Positions 13,135 to 25,269 of a stretch of DNA of 64,000 nt are shown here, one piece after another (the stretch's first letter is position 1; every line of letters starts with the position of its first letter). Source of the DNA: Branchiostoma floridae (Eukaryota; Chordata; Leptocardii; Amphioxiformes; Branchiostomatidae); assembly GCF_000003815.2 (NCBI RefSeq), contig NC_049992.1, positions 3,818,115-3,882,114 on the forward strand. Reading direction: 5' to 3'. The notes beneath the pieces were generated by a model, which ran no database searches, was not told the origin of the DNA, and saw nothing but the letters and a program-made list of their open reading frames with translations. A program made the position numbers and the translations under genes.

Positions 13135-13345
13135 TTATGATTGGTCCAATGTGTAGCGCAATGCCAATGAAGCGTTTTGTGGCGCGTTGACGTTTACTGT
13201 GGCGTATCACACATGTTGTAGACGTTCTAACTATCCCATATAAAGTGCGCAAAGTGCTTAAATAGATTATTATAATTGGTCTGATATTCAGCGCAATGTA
13301 GCGTTTTGTGGCGCTTTGACGTTTACTGTGGCGCATCACACAGCT
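13135..13345 (+). repeat. Two-copy tandem repeat, about 134 bp
   Basis: GATTGGTCCAATGTGTAGCG and GCGTTTTGTGGCGCGTTGAC then GTTTACTGTGGCG occur twice, the second time around 13275-13340. Confidence 0.7.
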
Positions 13346-14801
13346 CCACAGGGTGTTACAGGGCCCCACAAAACCCGTCACAGAACATCCTACATTGTCA
13401 CATGACGCGTCATAACGAGTCATTGCATCATAGAACATCTCAGTGCTACATAGCACCACACAACGCTCTATTCAGTCCCTGGTCCCAGCTAGGAAACATC
13501 TGCAGACTGAAGTAACCCGAATCGACAAACCGAAATAACGACGTTTCCCTGATATCCCCGGGTGCACCAGGAGTAAATGTTGACTGGAAAATTCTATTGA
13601 AGCATCTTTTTCACTTCATTACCTCAGAATTGAACTGCGCAACTGTTGTTTTTATCACCATTATTCTAATAGCATTTTAGATGGAGGAATATGAAGTTTT
13701 GGACCAATTCTTCATTCTCATTCATGGTTCTACGTCAAGCCGAATATTGTGATAAATGGAAACTGGCGTGGGAGCTTTGATGCTCGGGAATATAATTGAT
13801 GGATTGTGACATCATAGTTGATGTTCTCTAAGCTCTGTCATTGTCTGCTTGTATTAAGCTATGGATGTAATTTCAAGCAGGGGATATAAGGCTTAGCGGG
13901 AGTATGCCTACATGGGGCACTGGGGGATTTGAATAATATAAAAATGAATTCAAGACTTTTCCTGACTTTTTGTGCGACAGAAGGCTTTCGTCTTACTTAA
14001 GTCACAGGGCATACAGTTCTTAAGCTATATAATTTTAGTAAAGTTTTGCCTTAGCATGAAAACATTTGTTTGGGTACGATAACATTATGCAAGAACCAAA
14101 GCTATCCAAGAGCGAACTCATCAGATGAGTGGAGGCAACGGCAGAACATCCATGTCATCAGCACGTATACTGACTCCTACTCGTCACAATGTATCATATT
14201 CAATATTTCTGTTATCTGAAAAACAATTACGTTCCTTGGTATCATCTGGCCCTTGCTGTCAGGTCGAGCAGACCGTATTCGTACCATGCTCTACTGGTAA
14301 TAACTGATCAGACATAAAGTTTCATCTTCATTTCCGATGAAAATTCTAAACTTAAACCTCTTCAAAACTTTCTTTTTTTTTCCTAGGGCAAGAACTATCC
14401 TTTCCCGTAATTTACAACGGAAACTTAATACCATTTTGATTGCATTAACCTTCCAGGCAATTACTATAAAATACAAGCTGCTCGTCACAGGTGATAACAA
14501 ACATATTGTGACATTATTGTAGGTAATGATTCCAACTCCCGAGGGTAGCATTAACCGTAAATAAGTCGTGCACGAGGATCAGCTCAGGTAACCTTTTCCC
14601 GCACGTTTCTGTCAAACTTTGTTTCACAGGATTACTCCGAAAATGCCATCAGGGCCGCCACATGGAAATGTGACCTTTGTGTCGGCTGTAGTTTGTGGTT
14701 AAAGTTTTTGGATTCGCAGAATTGCCGGATGTTTTTGTCATTAATTGTACATGTATAGCAGTGCTTAGGACATTGTTATTACAGGCAGTTGGGCGATGTG
14801 G

Positions 14802-15010
14802 CGAAGTTTGTTTCAGATATGGGTCCACTGAACGTTTGTAGCTGTTGTTTGTTTTTCTAGCCTTTTTATGTTTTTTCTTCAAAATACTCATTACTGCGGG
14901 TAGTTTGAAGTTGTGGCTAACTTTGTTTCAGATTTGGGGCCACTCGACGTTTTGTAGCTGTTGTTTGTTTTATCTAGTCTTGCCATGTCTGTTTCTTCAA
15001 AATACTGAAT
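14802..15010 (+). repeat. Two-copy tandem repeat, about 108 bp
   Basis: GTTTCAGATATGGGTCCACT, TTTGTAGCTGTTGTTTGTTT and TTTTTTCTTCAAAATACT occur twice in the same order. Confidence 0.75.
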
Positions 15011-15113
15011 TTACGATCATTTCTATATCCTACCATTTACAAGATCAGCATGCTTGCACTACTAGTACTACTGCTTGTAATCACAACTCGTCCAGGCGTG
15101 TTTATTAAGCGGG

Positions 15114-15385
15114 TAGTTGGTCATCATGCTGTCAGTAATATTAAACTTTTCTAGTTGCATTGTTACAAGGCTGTTACAGAGGAGAGAGAGAAGCACAACA
15201 CCGACAAAGGTGCACCGGTGGAAAAAAACGGTCTGCTCACTCTGCTGTGATTTAATGACTCTTCTAGGCGGTTATTTTTTCAGCATGGTGTCAGTAATAT
15301 TGGACTTGGACTACATGCATTGTTACAAAACTAGTTGGTTCCCCCGGTACAAAGCACAGAAGCACAACATCGAGGTAGATGGGAA
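15114..15385 (+). repeat. Two-copy tandem repeat, about 155 bp
   Basis: CATGCTGTCAGTAATATT, GCATTGTTACAA and AGAAGCACAACA recur at the same spacing at 15125 and 15282. Confidence 0.7.
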
Positions 15386-16263
15386 AGTGTGACTGAAAGG
15401 CATGGGAGGAACTAAGATACTGAGGTAAGGTACTTGTAGTTGCCTTATCATGAAGAGTGAACATATATAACTTTTGACCAATAACTCTTTGAAACATTTG
15501 TAAAAATCATGATTTAAAAAAAGAACAATTTCCAGACAAGCTCAATCTGAAGAATGAAGAATCACCTGGTCCACAGCCAGAAGCTTGGAGCGGGTTCGTT
15601 GGCGCCGGTGGCTGTTCGATCCTCCCGCACGGACTCAGCGTAACTCCGGCAAATTAGGACTTATTACATGGACAAAAGACTGCTGCAGTATCGGCAGGCT
15701 GACGACTCGATAACAATTAGGGCAGCAGACAAAATTGTAATGTGTCACCGCGACTGTCGGGGAGAAAGACAAGGATCGGTAATAATGAAGACGCACTTTT
15801 ATAATGAACATCAGTATGTCAGATACTTCAATAAAGTTTAGGCTGCCCTATCATTTGTATCACTTCTAGGGTAGAATTAAAGTTTCCGTGAGAGTAGAAG
15901 AAGTGCAAGACCATTTTTATTCGATCACATGGATGTAATCCCCGGGGATTCCCAAACTGATGCGAACGTGCGAATAAAATGATTTATTTTGGTGAAAAAG
16001 TTGCCTTCATTGTGAAATTTAAGTGGTGAGGAAGGTGGATAAATGACAACTAAAAAAGTGTGGTATACCAAAGAATGGATTCTTTATTTTTGTTGTTTCA
16101 GATCTTCTTATTTGACCTTGAATTGACCGTGGCACTCTATGACATTGGTTTACGTTTTCCAATATTTATTTTCAATCTATAGCTTCGGCGTGTGTGTTCT
16201 CATTTTACATAATCGGATGCTTTGTACGATCTACAGCATAATTGAAAACATTGTAAACTGCCG

Positions 16264-16345
16264 AAAATTGAGGCACGCGTGGATGTCATCCATATAATCA
16301 AATCAACACGGCCTAACTTGAGATCAGTGCTCTGCTCTTTGCGCT
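16264..16345. promoter_or_regulatory. Second copy of the GGATGTCATCCATA block
   Basis: GAGGCACGCGTGGATGTCAT, CCATA, then CGGCCTAACTTGAGATCAG. Similarity extends for about 75 bp. Confidence 0.3.
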
Positions 16346-16726
16346 ATGTAGATTGATTGGTCAGAGCGAGTAGCGATCAGAATGGGTTCCTCTGTGGTCA
16401 GTTATCGCCTGTTTGGCCTTGGCGAGAAATTTCAGAAGGGCCGTTAAACCGCACTCGTGCCCAACTGGGCCTTGCAACATCTGGTTCTGAAACCTCCCGG
16501 CCGTTAGGAGTACCCTTGGTTGCTAGCTGAAGCATTTGTTATGTGGCTATCATGGGTTGATTTCTATTTGCCTCAAGGTGAAATTCACCTTTAAAGTGCT
16601 GATCCTTTCGCTTTCTTGATCCATGTTGGTCCTCTACTTAAACACGTGCACGTGCATGCTGATGTTCTCGCTTACATAATACAGATGGTGGCGTGTTTCA
16701 TCAGCTACACCTGGTTGCCGTATGTG

Positions 16727-17150
16727 GGACCGCGTGGCACAGTGGTATTGTGTTCGCCTCGTGACCGAGAGGTTGCGAGATCGAATCCGCCTGCCGTGCT
16801 GCCGATCTTTTGCCCTTGGGAAAGGCACTTTGCACGACTTTCCTCACTTTACTCAAGTGAAAAATGAGTCGTCCCTCGGATAGGACGTTAAATGGAGGTC
16901 CCGTGTCTGGGGAGAGCCATACCCCGGGCACGTTAAAGAACCCGCCACATGTGCGATGGTGCGGTGTGAGCGGTTCAAAACCTACAGTACCTTGGCCGCA
17001 CCTGGGGCAGGTACTGTCGTATTGAGATCACCTGAGTGGCGCCGAATGGCAGCTCGCTCCAGACCTTTGCGATTAAGCCCCGCCCATTGTAAGCTCCTCG
17101 CAATTCAGCCCCTGGCTGCAAAGAGTGAGTAGTCGGCCCACCCAATAACA
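16727..17150 (+). mobile_element. SINE family A, full length (tRNA-derived head)
   Basis: The head has an A box (GTGGCACAGTGG, 16734-16745) and a split B box (GGTTGCGAGATCGAATCCG). A roughly 330-bp body follows and the tail is CCCAATAACAA. The body is repeated in inverse orientation at 19009-19353, which defines the family. Confidence 0.75.
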
Positions 17151-17305
17151 ATCATGTGTATCTGTATCCGCATCTGTTATGTGTAGCTGTTTTAGGTGAT
17201 TTCTATTTGCCCCTTGATGAACATTACCTTAAAAATGCTGATGCTTTCGCTTACTTAATACAGATGATCGTCTGTTTTACTTTGAGCCATAGGAAGCATC
17301 TGATA

Positions 17306-17852
17306 AGGTACGCTCCGACCGCAATAGTGTCAAGCTTGTGTCACTGCGGGGTTCGAAAGATACTGAACGAATTTCAGAGATAAAGAACAATTTTTTTTCC
17401 GTTTTACGTATTATGCAATATCTTATCTAAATTATTTTTAAAAATCGGTAATAATCAAGTTTATTGCAAATTCTTGCCCGTGGGCTAATTGCAGGTAACA
17501 TAGATTCAAACAGTGTAAAATACAATAACACAAGTGTCTACTCTAGTCTAAAACTAGTAAAAGCTAACTCTAGATCCTGGGTTATTGGGTTCGACTCCTT
17601 TTTCGAAGACAGTGGAAGACGAAAGATCCCACTTTTTCTATTATGTGTGGGTTTAGTGATGTTAAAAGGTGAACTGCTTTCTTTTTGTCAGTGAATGTGA
17701 GAAAGTTTGGATGGAATTTGATGGCCTCTTTGAACAGATCTTTTCTTTCTTGATTATAGAAAGAGCAGTAATAAAACAGTAATGCAGTGAGCGAACCCCG
17801 CGGTGACGCAAGGTTGACGCAAGCTTGACACAAGTGCGGTGGGAGCGCACCT
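17306..17852. mobile_element. MITE of the AGG-tip family, interrupted
   Basis: Inverted repeats AGGTACGCTCCGACCGCA... and complement at the right end, followed by GTGTCAAGCTTG on each arm. Flanks ATA and TTA are near a TWA duplication. The subterminal words CGAATTTCAGAGATAAAGAA and ACGTATTATGCAATATC match the elements at 25270 and 47672. A non-LTR 3' end is inserted inside. Confidence 0.7.
17460..17790 (-). mobile_element. Non-LTR retrotransposon 3' end
   Basis: On the minus strand it encodes YNQERKDLFKEAIKF and VGSFVFHCLRKRSRTQ, then a 3' UTR ending in TGCAATTAGCCC..GGGCAAGAATTTGCAATAAA. The peptide matches the copy at 24295-24740. Only the C-terminal tail of the reverse-transcriptase protein remains. 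Confidence 0.75.
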
Positions 17853-18290
17853 TTATGTTCGGCTATTTTGAGCTGATCTCTATATGTCTCTTGCTGAACA
17901 TCACTTGGAAGGTGCTTAGGTAATACAAGAGCACTTCTGCTGAACTCTTGTCGTTACCAGTTGTCTCTAATATAAATCCAACGCCTCACCCACTTCCAAC
18001 AGAACGGCTTTGGCCGACGGAAGGTACGAATAACGCTCATCTTCAAAACTACCTCGAGAGCTCGTGAAAATGAAGGGCTCCTCTCAAGTAACACCTTCAA
18101 ATCCTAGGTGACGTCTTTCTATAGGCTGTTTTCGACACCTCAAGGTCATTTGAAGGTTATGGAGAAGCGACTATGTTCACCTTGACGCTGACAGAGGAGG
18201 AACCGTGCGCTGCAGGAAACCGAGTTGAGCTGTGTAGGGCGGAACACGTGGGAATCTGTATCCGTATCTCTATAGTCGGTATGTGACCGC

Positions 18291-18360
18291 CGTTCGGCGT
18301 AACACACAAGCTTTGCAGGCACGCGGCGCGGCAGCAGCTGGTTAAATTACACCAAACGAC
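18291..18360. repeat. 70-bp palindromic repeat, copy 1
   Basis: The ends CGTTCGGCGTAACACACAAG and GTTAAATTACACCAAACGAC are imperfect inverted repeats. The same hairpin-forming unit occurs at 32178-32238 and 62468-62530. Confidence 0.6.
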
Positions 18361-18844
18361 CCGCCACACTTACATTTTGCACATCTATCTGCACGCGTGC
18401 TTTAACTATCCACAGAAGATTCCCCTACTTGATGATAAAGAATTCCAATCTACTTAGTTCTAGAATTCTGGGAATCTAAGAATTTGTTAACACATCAATC
18501 CTAGGTTAGTAACTCTGGTATTGGAAGGATAACAAGAGTCATGGGAGTTGATATACTACAAGTATACGTGAGTTGTAAAAGTTTAGCAGCCTTAGCAACA
18601 GTGTAGAATCCGCTGGAAGTATTGTCAGCAAATGAATGAAAGTGATGCAATACATAGATCCTATTAACTTTGAATTAACATATCTCTTCATCACCATCAT
18701 GTGAATCTCATGGTGAATGACTACAGTAGGTAATGAGTAGCCCAATGGTTAGTCTTTGGAATTAGAAGCCGTGAGTTCGATTCCGACTGTGTCGCTCACC
18801 AAACATGCACGATACCGGAAAGACTTGCAGTAATTAGAATGGCA

Positions 18845-18932
18845 TGTTTGTTTGTTTGAACATTTATTTATTCATGAGAAGCTCAAATCGGCCAGCAGGC
18901 CGCATTTCATTGAGGTCATGAGGGAGGTCAAG
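18845..18932 (-). mobile_element. Retrotransposon 3' tail inside SINE B
   Basis: On the minus strand it reads ...GGCCGATTTGAGCTTCTCAT then GAATAAATAAA, a retroposon-like 3' end. The same sequence occurs at 63522-63612. Confidence 0.6.
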
Positions 18933-19008
18933 TTAATTCCACTGTTCATTGTACTTTTTGAAAAGAGGTAGGAGAATTTTCCCGGTACCATGAACCTGTA
19001 AATATTGT

Positions 19009-19353
19009 TATTGTTATTGGGTTGGCCGACTACTCACTCTTTGCAGCCAGGGGCTGAATTGCGAGGAGCTTACAATAGGCGGGGCTAAATCGCAAGGGTC
19101 TGGAGCGAGCTGCCATTCGGCGCCACTCAGGTGACCTCAATACGACTGTCGCAAGTGTCTGGAGCGAGCTGCCATTCGGCGCCACTCAGGTGACCTCAAT
19201 ACGACAGTAATTGCCCCAGGTGCGGCCAAGGTACTGTAGGTTTTGAACCACTCACACCGCACCATCGCACATGTGGAGGGTTCTTTAACGTGCCCGGGGT
19301 GTGGCTCTCCCCAGACACGGGACCTCCATTTAACGTCCTATCCGAGGGACAAC
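19009..19353 (-). mobile_element. SINE family A, 5'-truncated, nested in SINE B
   Basis: It is the reverse complement of 16865-17150 and lacks the tRNA head. A (CAATAA)n-type tail lies at the 19009 side. The direct repeat ATATTGT flanks it (19002-19008, 19354-19360), the signature of target-primed insertion. Inside it a unit of about 57 bp (TGTCTGGAGCGAGCTGCC...) is duplicated at 19098-19205. Confidence 0.85.
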
Positions 19354-20560
19354 ATATTGTACATAGCGTGCGTCTTCTCTGTCACGACCAGTGGAAGACT
19401 AGCATTTAGTAAGCTAAAACTGGATGGAGATCATCAGACCCCAATCCCACCCGAGGCACATCCTCACTCATCCAGACCAGCTGTCTCTGACACGGCAGAG
19501 CAGTGAGCACTAATACAAATCTACATAGGCGATAATGTAAAAGTTAGCAAGTTCAGAGTGTCATAATCTCATCCGTGAACATTCCAGGTCATAAGAACTC
19601 ACCCCACACAGCAGCCCGCTATCTCAAGTGTCCAAAAGTCTAATATCTAAACTTTCTGACCGGTGCAACTATTCCAGCGGTCAAACCTTGCCGCCATCTT
19701 GCTTTTCATGACGTCATTTTTGGGACTCAGCACTTCAAAATAGGGGTCAGCACAGGCCGAAAAGATGGACCAAAACCTAGTTTTTGGGCCGAATCTGAAC
19801 ATCTGCAACCTACACTGTCTCACCAATATGAAATGTACTTACATTTTCCTGCTAAAAGTCGAAAATAGGCTAAAATACTGTATGGACTCGTTTGGGGCCT
19901 TCTGCGCCTGCGTCAATTAGGGTCATTGCCCGGCAAGCTCCCTGGAACAGCAGGTCTCCATGTTGAGCTTAGCCTTTGGCGAAGGCAAATACTGCAATGA
20001 ATAACTGTGCATGGATCACCTTGTACCGTTCGTGAAATTTTCATTTCCGTCTACTTACATTTTGCAATCATTTTCACAGCCCTGGAAGGTCTTAAACTTA
20101 ACTTTACCGTGTATATTTAGCAATGTTTTCGAAACCTTATAAACCTAAGAAGACAGCACGAAAAAGGGGCTTGCAATTGCCATGTCATTGTTAAGCTTCT
20201 GATGCAGCAACCATTGACGAGAACGAGTCTCGAACAACATGTCTGCTCATGTTCCACAGAAAGACTTAATGTAAAACACCCATGAAGGTTTATCCTTACC
20301 ATTTATTCTAGCCAAACTGTTTCCGTTCAAAACTCCCAGATGTAGTATGGTCGACGCCACATAATCTGCGGTGTCATTTTCACACTGATCTGTGGGTCTA
20401 CTACCACTACAGTACGTCAGTATGACGCCAGTGCTATCATCGGGTTAACTCTCAGCATATTTCAGGACTAAAGAATCGACTATTAACATAGAGAACTGCG
20501 GTATCTTAGAAAGTCCGTTGTTAAGTAATGATTCAGCACACCAGTTATATCAGTTTCCAC

Positions 20561-20990
20561 TAAGAATGGGTACCGGTTTTTTCTTATGGTAATGGTCCGA
20601 AAAAAACGGACTTGAAAAAGATTGGTGGGCCGGATGTTGGACCTATTAGAAAATAAACGGACTATATGATCAGGAATTCACGCGTTTGGGGCTTACCGGT
20701 CGAGGAAAAAAACAAGAGCGAAGCAGAGTAGAGTTTTTAATCATTTCTACCAGATTTCCCAGTCAATCGTACAGAGGTAATTAGTCTTGCAGGATTTTAG
20801 AACGCCACTGATCATGAGGGTCAAATATTCCACAAAACATTATCTTTGTAGCGAAATTGATCATTGTTTTGAGTATCGTCCATTCACATGCTTTCACATA
20901 CTGATTCAGGTTCAGGTCCTGACCTGGACCTGATGCTCTGGACTTGAACCGGACCTGGACCTAAATTTTCTGTACCGGTACCCACCCCTA
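20561..20990. mobile_element. Non-autonomous hAT-like element
   Basis: Tips TAAGAATGGGTACCGG and the complement of TAGGGGTGGGTACCGG. The flanks GTTTCCAC (20553-20560) and GTTTCCAT (20991-20998) form an 8-bp target duplication with one mismatch. The interior has no transposase and contains repeated GGACCTGGACCT words near the right end. Confidence 0.78.
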
Positions 20991-21861
20991 GTTTCCATCT
21001 TTTATTCACGCCATTGGCCAAAATCCCTGACCAACAGTCCCCTCTCTTACACGCCCTCTGGATCCTACCATTCACACATTTGTAGGGGGATTAGTCTCGA
21101 CACACAGCACGTACCAAAGGCCAATGGGACCGTTGATGTGCACCTTGCATCATCTTCACGATGATAGCACACTGTCAGGTAAGGCGACATTAACTCTGTA
21201 TGACAGGGAATTACATCATAAGTCAACCAGAGTTGATCAGATAACCGAATGTAAAAACACATTACGTTCAATACTTCTTAAGCAATCAAACCTGTTGCTT
21301 TCAATACTTCTCAGTCGCTTCTAAGATTACATGTCAGAATCTTAATGTTACAAGTTAAAGTAAGACGGAACTAAACTTACATGACGGATATATCATTTCC
21401 CAAATTCTGTAGAAGAAATCTAGCTGGAAAACGCCAACTGAAATAAACCTGTTTTAGGATAGAGTCAACTTTGACCTCAACCAGGTGACTTAGATACTTT
21501 TTCAGACCTTCCTCTCATCTCTCTACCTCCTTTTTGATGATATCGTTCCTCGGCTTGAAATAAGTAGACGGATTGGAATTACTGCCACTCGTATTGCAGA
21601 ATTGAAAACGTTCACGGGGTTTGAATTTCACCGTAGGGAGAAAATGGCTCGATCGCTGCGGTTCTGAGTTGGCGATTGAAACAAGGCATGTGGGTATGTG
21701 GGCAGAAGAAGAAAAAAAAACATGTTTGCGGTGATCACATTCGCGGCAAAGAGGAGCCCAATAAATTGCTATAATAAAATCACCACCTGAGTCGACCTGA
21801 AGCCGCTGAGTAGACTTGGAGTCGATTAAAAAACGTGAGTTTAAAGCAGGCCACTTTTTCA

Positions 21862-21935
21862 TTCATTCATTTTATTTATTTTATTTAGCCAGGAGATACA
21901 CATTCAGGGTGTTGATGAGCCCTGTTTTTCAGGAG
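21862..21935 (-). mobile_element. Retrotransposon 3' tail
   Basis: Minus strand: ACACCCTGAATGTGTATC, CTCCTGGCTAAATAAAATAA, then (AATG)n. An AT-rich tail with repeated AATAAA is typical of a LINE or SINE 3' end. Confidence 0.5.
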
Positions 21936-23061
21936 TCCCAACAAAAAACACAACTATTAACTTGAAGACAAATTAGCACAATAACACCATTGAACATCAT
22001 CAATTGCGTAAGTTCCTAATTACCGTTGACGAGTGTCCGATCAGCCACAGTTCGTAGCTGGACCAGAATCTAATCTCACCCCTACTGTAGTTCACTCAGA
22101 GTCCATCGGCCAATCGCTCTGTAACGAGACAGGCGCGCTAAATAACTACCGGCGGTATCGATCCCGCTCTGAAAATTTAATTGAAGGTCGGTCGGCTATC
22201 AGTCTTACTTCTTGGTTCTACTGTAATCTAGCCTTGATCTGTGGCTCAGGCTGTTTGGACACCAACCAGCGCCTGTTCTGCTGGGTACATCGATTTTTGC
22301 CACATTTGTCAAAATAATGTTCGCGGTAATTTATGAAACCGTGAATATGCACTACCCAATGCATTACTAAAGTACAACAGAGTCGTTCTGACCGCGAAAT
22401 TGAAAAAAAAAGCTATTAAAGTGTTTTTTTCCAAAACCGTACGCGTTTAGCGGTTTGCAATCATGCTAGTGCGTCGGAACGACGACTTCGAATTCCGGCG
22501 TTTTGATGTAAAAGATTTAGTTACCGTTATAGGTAGACAAATCATGAAAAAAAGGTTTGCATTCACATTTCTTAGTTGTTGTTTTTTTGTATAAATCTAT
22601 TCATATGCTTAGCACTGTCTAAAGTATGCAGGTTTATTCTATAAAAAAATCAGGGGTGTTTTATAGTATCTCTTTTACAGGGCATCGCCAATTTTCTTCC
22701 AATAGCTGGTTTTGCTTTGCTATCCGTTTTGCAATTGCAAGCTACGTCCAAGTCCACACAGCTGTGTACATGTACGCTACACCAAGCAGCTGTTATTTGG
22801 AAGATCTATGGGACACTGATCCGCGTATACATTAGAATTTGCAGTGCAGTCACTTACAAAGAGATATATTTTCATTTAGCAAGGATGTCTTTTCATGCAA
22901 CTTTTGTATCCTTCAATCGAAGCAAACCAATGCATCAACCAAACACACGATGTTTGCAGAGCCTAGATGTGTTGTCCGTTACCGAAGAGAACTCGATGGA
23001 AATGCTATTTGTCATATCGACTGGACATTGAAAGGATACAACTGACCTTGAATTCGTCGTC

Positions 23062-23215
23062 CTTAACTGTTCGCTGCACTTACCAAAACGCCCAGGGGGA
23101 ATTTTTTCCAGTACACTGAACTTTTATATCCTGCACATAACAGGCGACGATTTTGCCACAGCCACTGGCAAAATGACTCCCTGTAGAGTAAAAATAGATG
23201 GAGATACATATCCAC
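23062..23215 (+). mobile_element. SINE family B, 3' fragment (old)
   Basis: It aligns loosely with the 3' half of the copies at 9760 and 18735: ACTGTTCGCTGCACTT, GGGGGAATTTTTTCCAG, ACTGAACTTTTATATCCTG and AATAGATGGAGAT. There is no tRNA head. Confidence 0.45.
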
Positions 23216-23547
23216 TTTTCTTTCCCATTTCCAGCCTAAGCCGACTCGTCTGTCAGTTTGGACGGTACATAAGGATTGTTACACTGGAGACAAGTGTTGA
23301 TCCTCCGGTCTGATGGAGCTACTTTTAGCTACATCTACTGTAACAGTGAGTTTTCAGTCACCCAGACTGGCTGTTAAGTACATGCCGAAGACAAATAGCC
23401 AGACCTTGCCGGTACATCGCAAGTTTCAATTGCAAAGTGTCTGTTCTTTTTTGTCAAGGTAAGATGTTTGCATATCAAACACCTTTCTATCATTACCAAG
23501 GACAGAGACTTGTATATGATTGTATAAAGAAACCCATCTCTGTCTTC

Positions 23548-23812
23548 AGTGTCTGTGTGAATGTGTGTGTGTGTGCGTGTCTGTGTGTGTGTGGTCTGTT
23601 TGTCTGTCTGTCTGTGTATCTCCCTCTGTGTGTGTGTGTGTGTCTGTGTATCTCCCTCTCTGTGTGTGTGTGTGCGCGCGCGTGTATCTCTATCTCTCTT
23701 TATCTCTCACTCACTCTCTCTCTCTCTCTCTCTGTTTGTGTGTCTGTGTTTCTATGTGTGAGTGTGGAGATGTCTTTTTGTGTGGGAGATGTGTTTTTGT
23801 GTGTGTCAAAGA
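23548..23812 (+). repeat. (TG)n/(TC)n microsatellite cluster
   Basis: TG-rich, TCTG, and TC-rich blocks in a row, about 265 bp. Confidence 0.93.
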
Positions 23813-24294
23813 ACGCAAACCAATACCCACCACCCCCCTCCCCATCGGTCCTGCCGCTGATCCCCTGCCTGATAGAGCTACTTTTGTTTCCATCGATCGG
23901 ACCTGCAGAACCAGGCGGCCGTGAACTTGTGCCATGAATCACGCTCCATCTAACGGCAGATCTTGACTTATTTGTGCCGAGCTGATCTCTTAAGTCCCCG
24001 AGGAAAAATATATCGATCAACTTCCAGGGAAAAACTTCCAGTGCAGGTTGGTTGACTAGTACGCTCCGAGGCAGAATCGGCTTCTGGCAGGGGGAAAGCA
24101 AATGATACTCACTTGGAAATTGACTACCGTCTTAGATGTCTATTGCTTTTATAAGAAATAAATGGAGCGGAATGGAAACAAATAAAACAAACACACTGTG
24201 ATAAATTCAAATGTTTATACAGGCAGAACGAAGTCGATATTCCAAGCGCTCCTGACGAAACGCTGTCTTTAGGATGGACAATTAATTAATGAAG

Positions 24295-24740
24295 TTTATT
24301 TGCAAGTTCTTGCCCGGGGCTAATTGCAACATGAAACATACAGAAAATATAATAAACATGTATAAAATGAAATACTTTGGTATAGATAACAATGGTGACA
24401 AGTGTAAACGAGTGACTATTCTATCAATGATATGGACTGCTGAAAGCTACAATCTACGTATTTAGGGTTTGACTTCTTTTCTGGAAGCAGTGGAAGACGA
24501 AGTGTCCCACTTTTTCCATGATGCGTGGGTTATGTGACGTTAACAGCGTTATAGTTTTGTTTTCGTCGGTAAGCGTTTGGAAATTTTTGTGGAATTTGCA
24601 TGCCTCTTCAAATAACTCATTTCTTTCCTGATCGTTAGAGAGGCAGTTAGAAATGAACACGAATTTCTTCACTACATGCAGGTGTAATAAATGCCTGATG
24701 GTGGAAAGAGAGGGACGGACTATGTTGTCCAAAACCATGC
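24295..24740 (-). mobile_element. Non-LTR retrotransposon 3' end (longest peptide)
   Basis: Minus strand encodes about 94 residues ending FISNCLSNDQERNELFEEAC ... VGHFVFHCFQKRSQ, followed by a 3' UTR ending TGCAATTAGCCCCGGGCAAG AACTTGCAAATAAA. The Cys and the RNELF block resemble the C-terminal end of jockey/CR1-like reverse-transcriptase proteins. 5' truncation removed the catalytic domains. Confidence 0.75.
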
Positions 24741-25269
24741 CGTATATGCTGTAGGTAAGAACCCACTGCTTCTAGGTATACCCCCAAAAGGCTATAGCAC
24801 TACATTCACTTCCATCTTTTTAGAAGGTATAACTATAACGAAGTATAAGTCAGAGGACTTTCTTTAACCGAGGTATGACCATCCAGTGGTAGATCACGGC
24901 TTTTAATGACACACAGATTCTTGTTGGTGTTTTGAATCAGAATATTACGTTGGTGTGGATTGGGGCGGTTACTGGCGTTTCTCTGAGTACCCGGACCGAT
25001 GGCAACATGGCGGCTCCGATGTCTGCTGTGATAACTCTATATGTATACATGACCTCAGGAGGAGGAGGAGGGGGGTTGGGACCCAGCCGTCCGGACGGAA
25101 TCCTTCATGGCGGAACTACCGCCTCACGAATTGACAGATGAGGCTGTTAGCACGGAGCGACGGGAGGTAAGTCCGATCTTTATCAGAACTGGGTCACTGG
25201 TGCGCTATTACACTAATCCATGTAAATTGCGTCAGTTTTTAGAGAATGATGTATATTAATGGTCCCTTA

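Larger units (their letters stand above)
18735..19420 (+). mobile_element. SINE family B, copy 2, interrupted twice
   Basis: The head has GTAGCCCAATGGTTA and GTGAGTTCGATTCC (B box). The body resumes after each interruption: CACTGTTCATTGTACTTT after 18940, and ACATAGCGTGCGTCTTCTC after 19360. Comparison with the copy at 9760 shows where foreign sequence entered (18845-18932 and 19009-19353). Confidence 0.78.

Noticed and set aside
16734-16789. tRNA gene
   Set aside because: A and B boxes are present but no cloverleaf closes; it is the head of a SINE. The same holds at 9766, 18737 and 33222.
21515-21862. 115-codon minus-strand frame
   Set aside because: No domain and no supporting splice sites; part overlaps a retroposon tail.
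23437-23937. 166-codon frame with Cys/Val/Leu-rich protein
   Set aside because: Low-complexity translation of TG and TC repeats; no domain.
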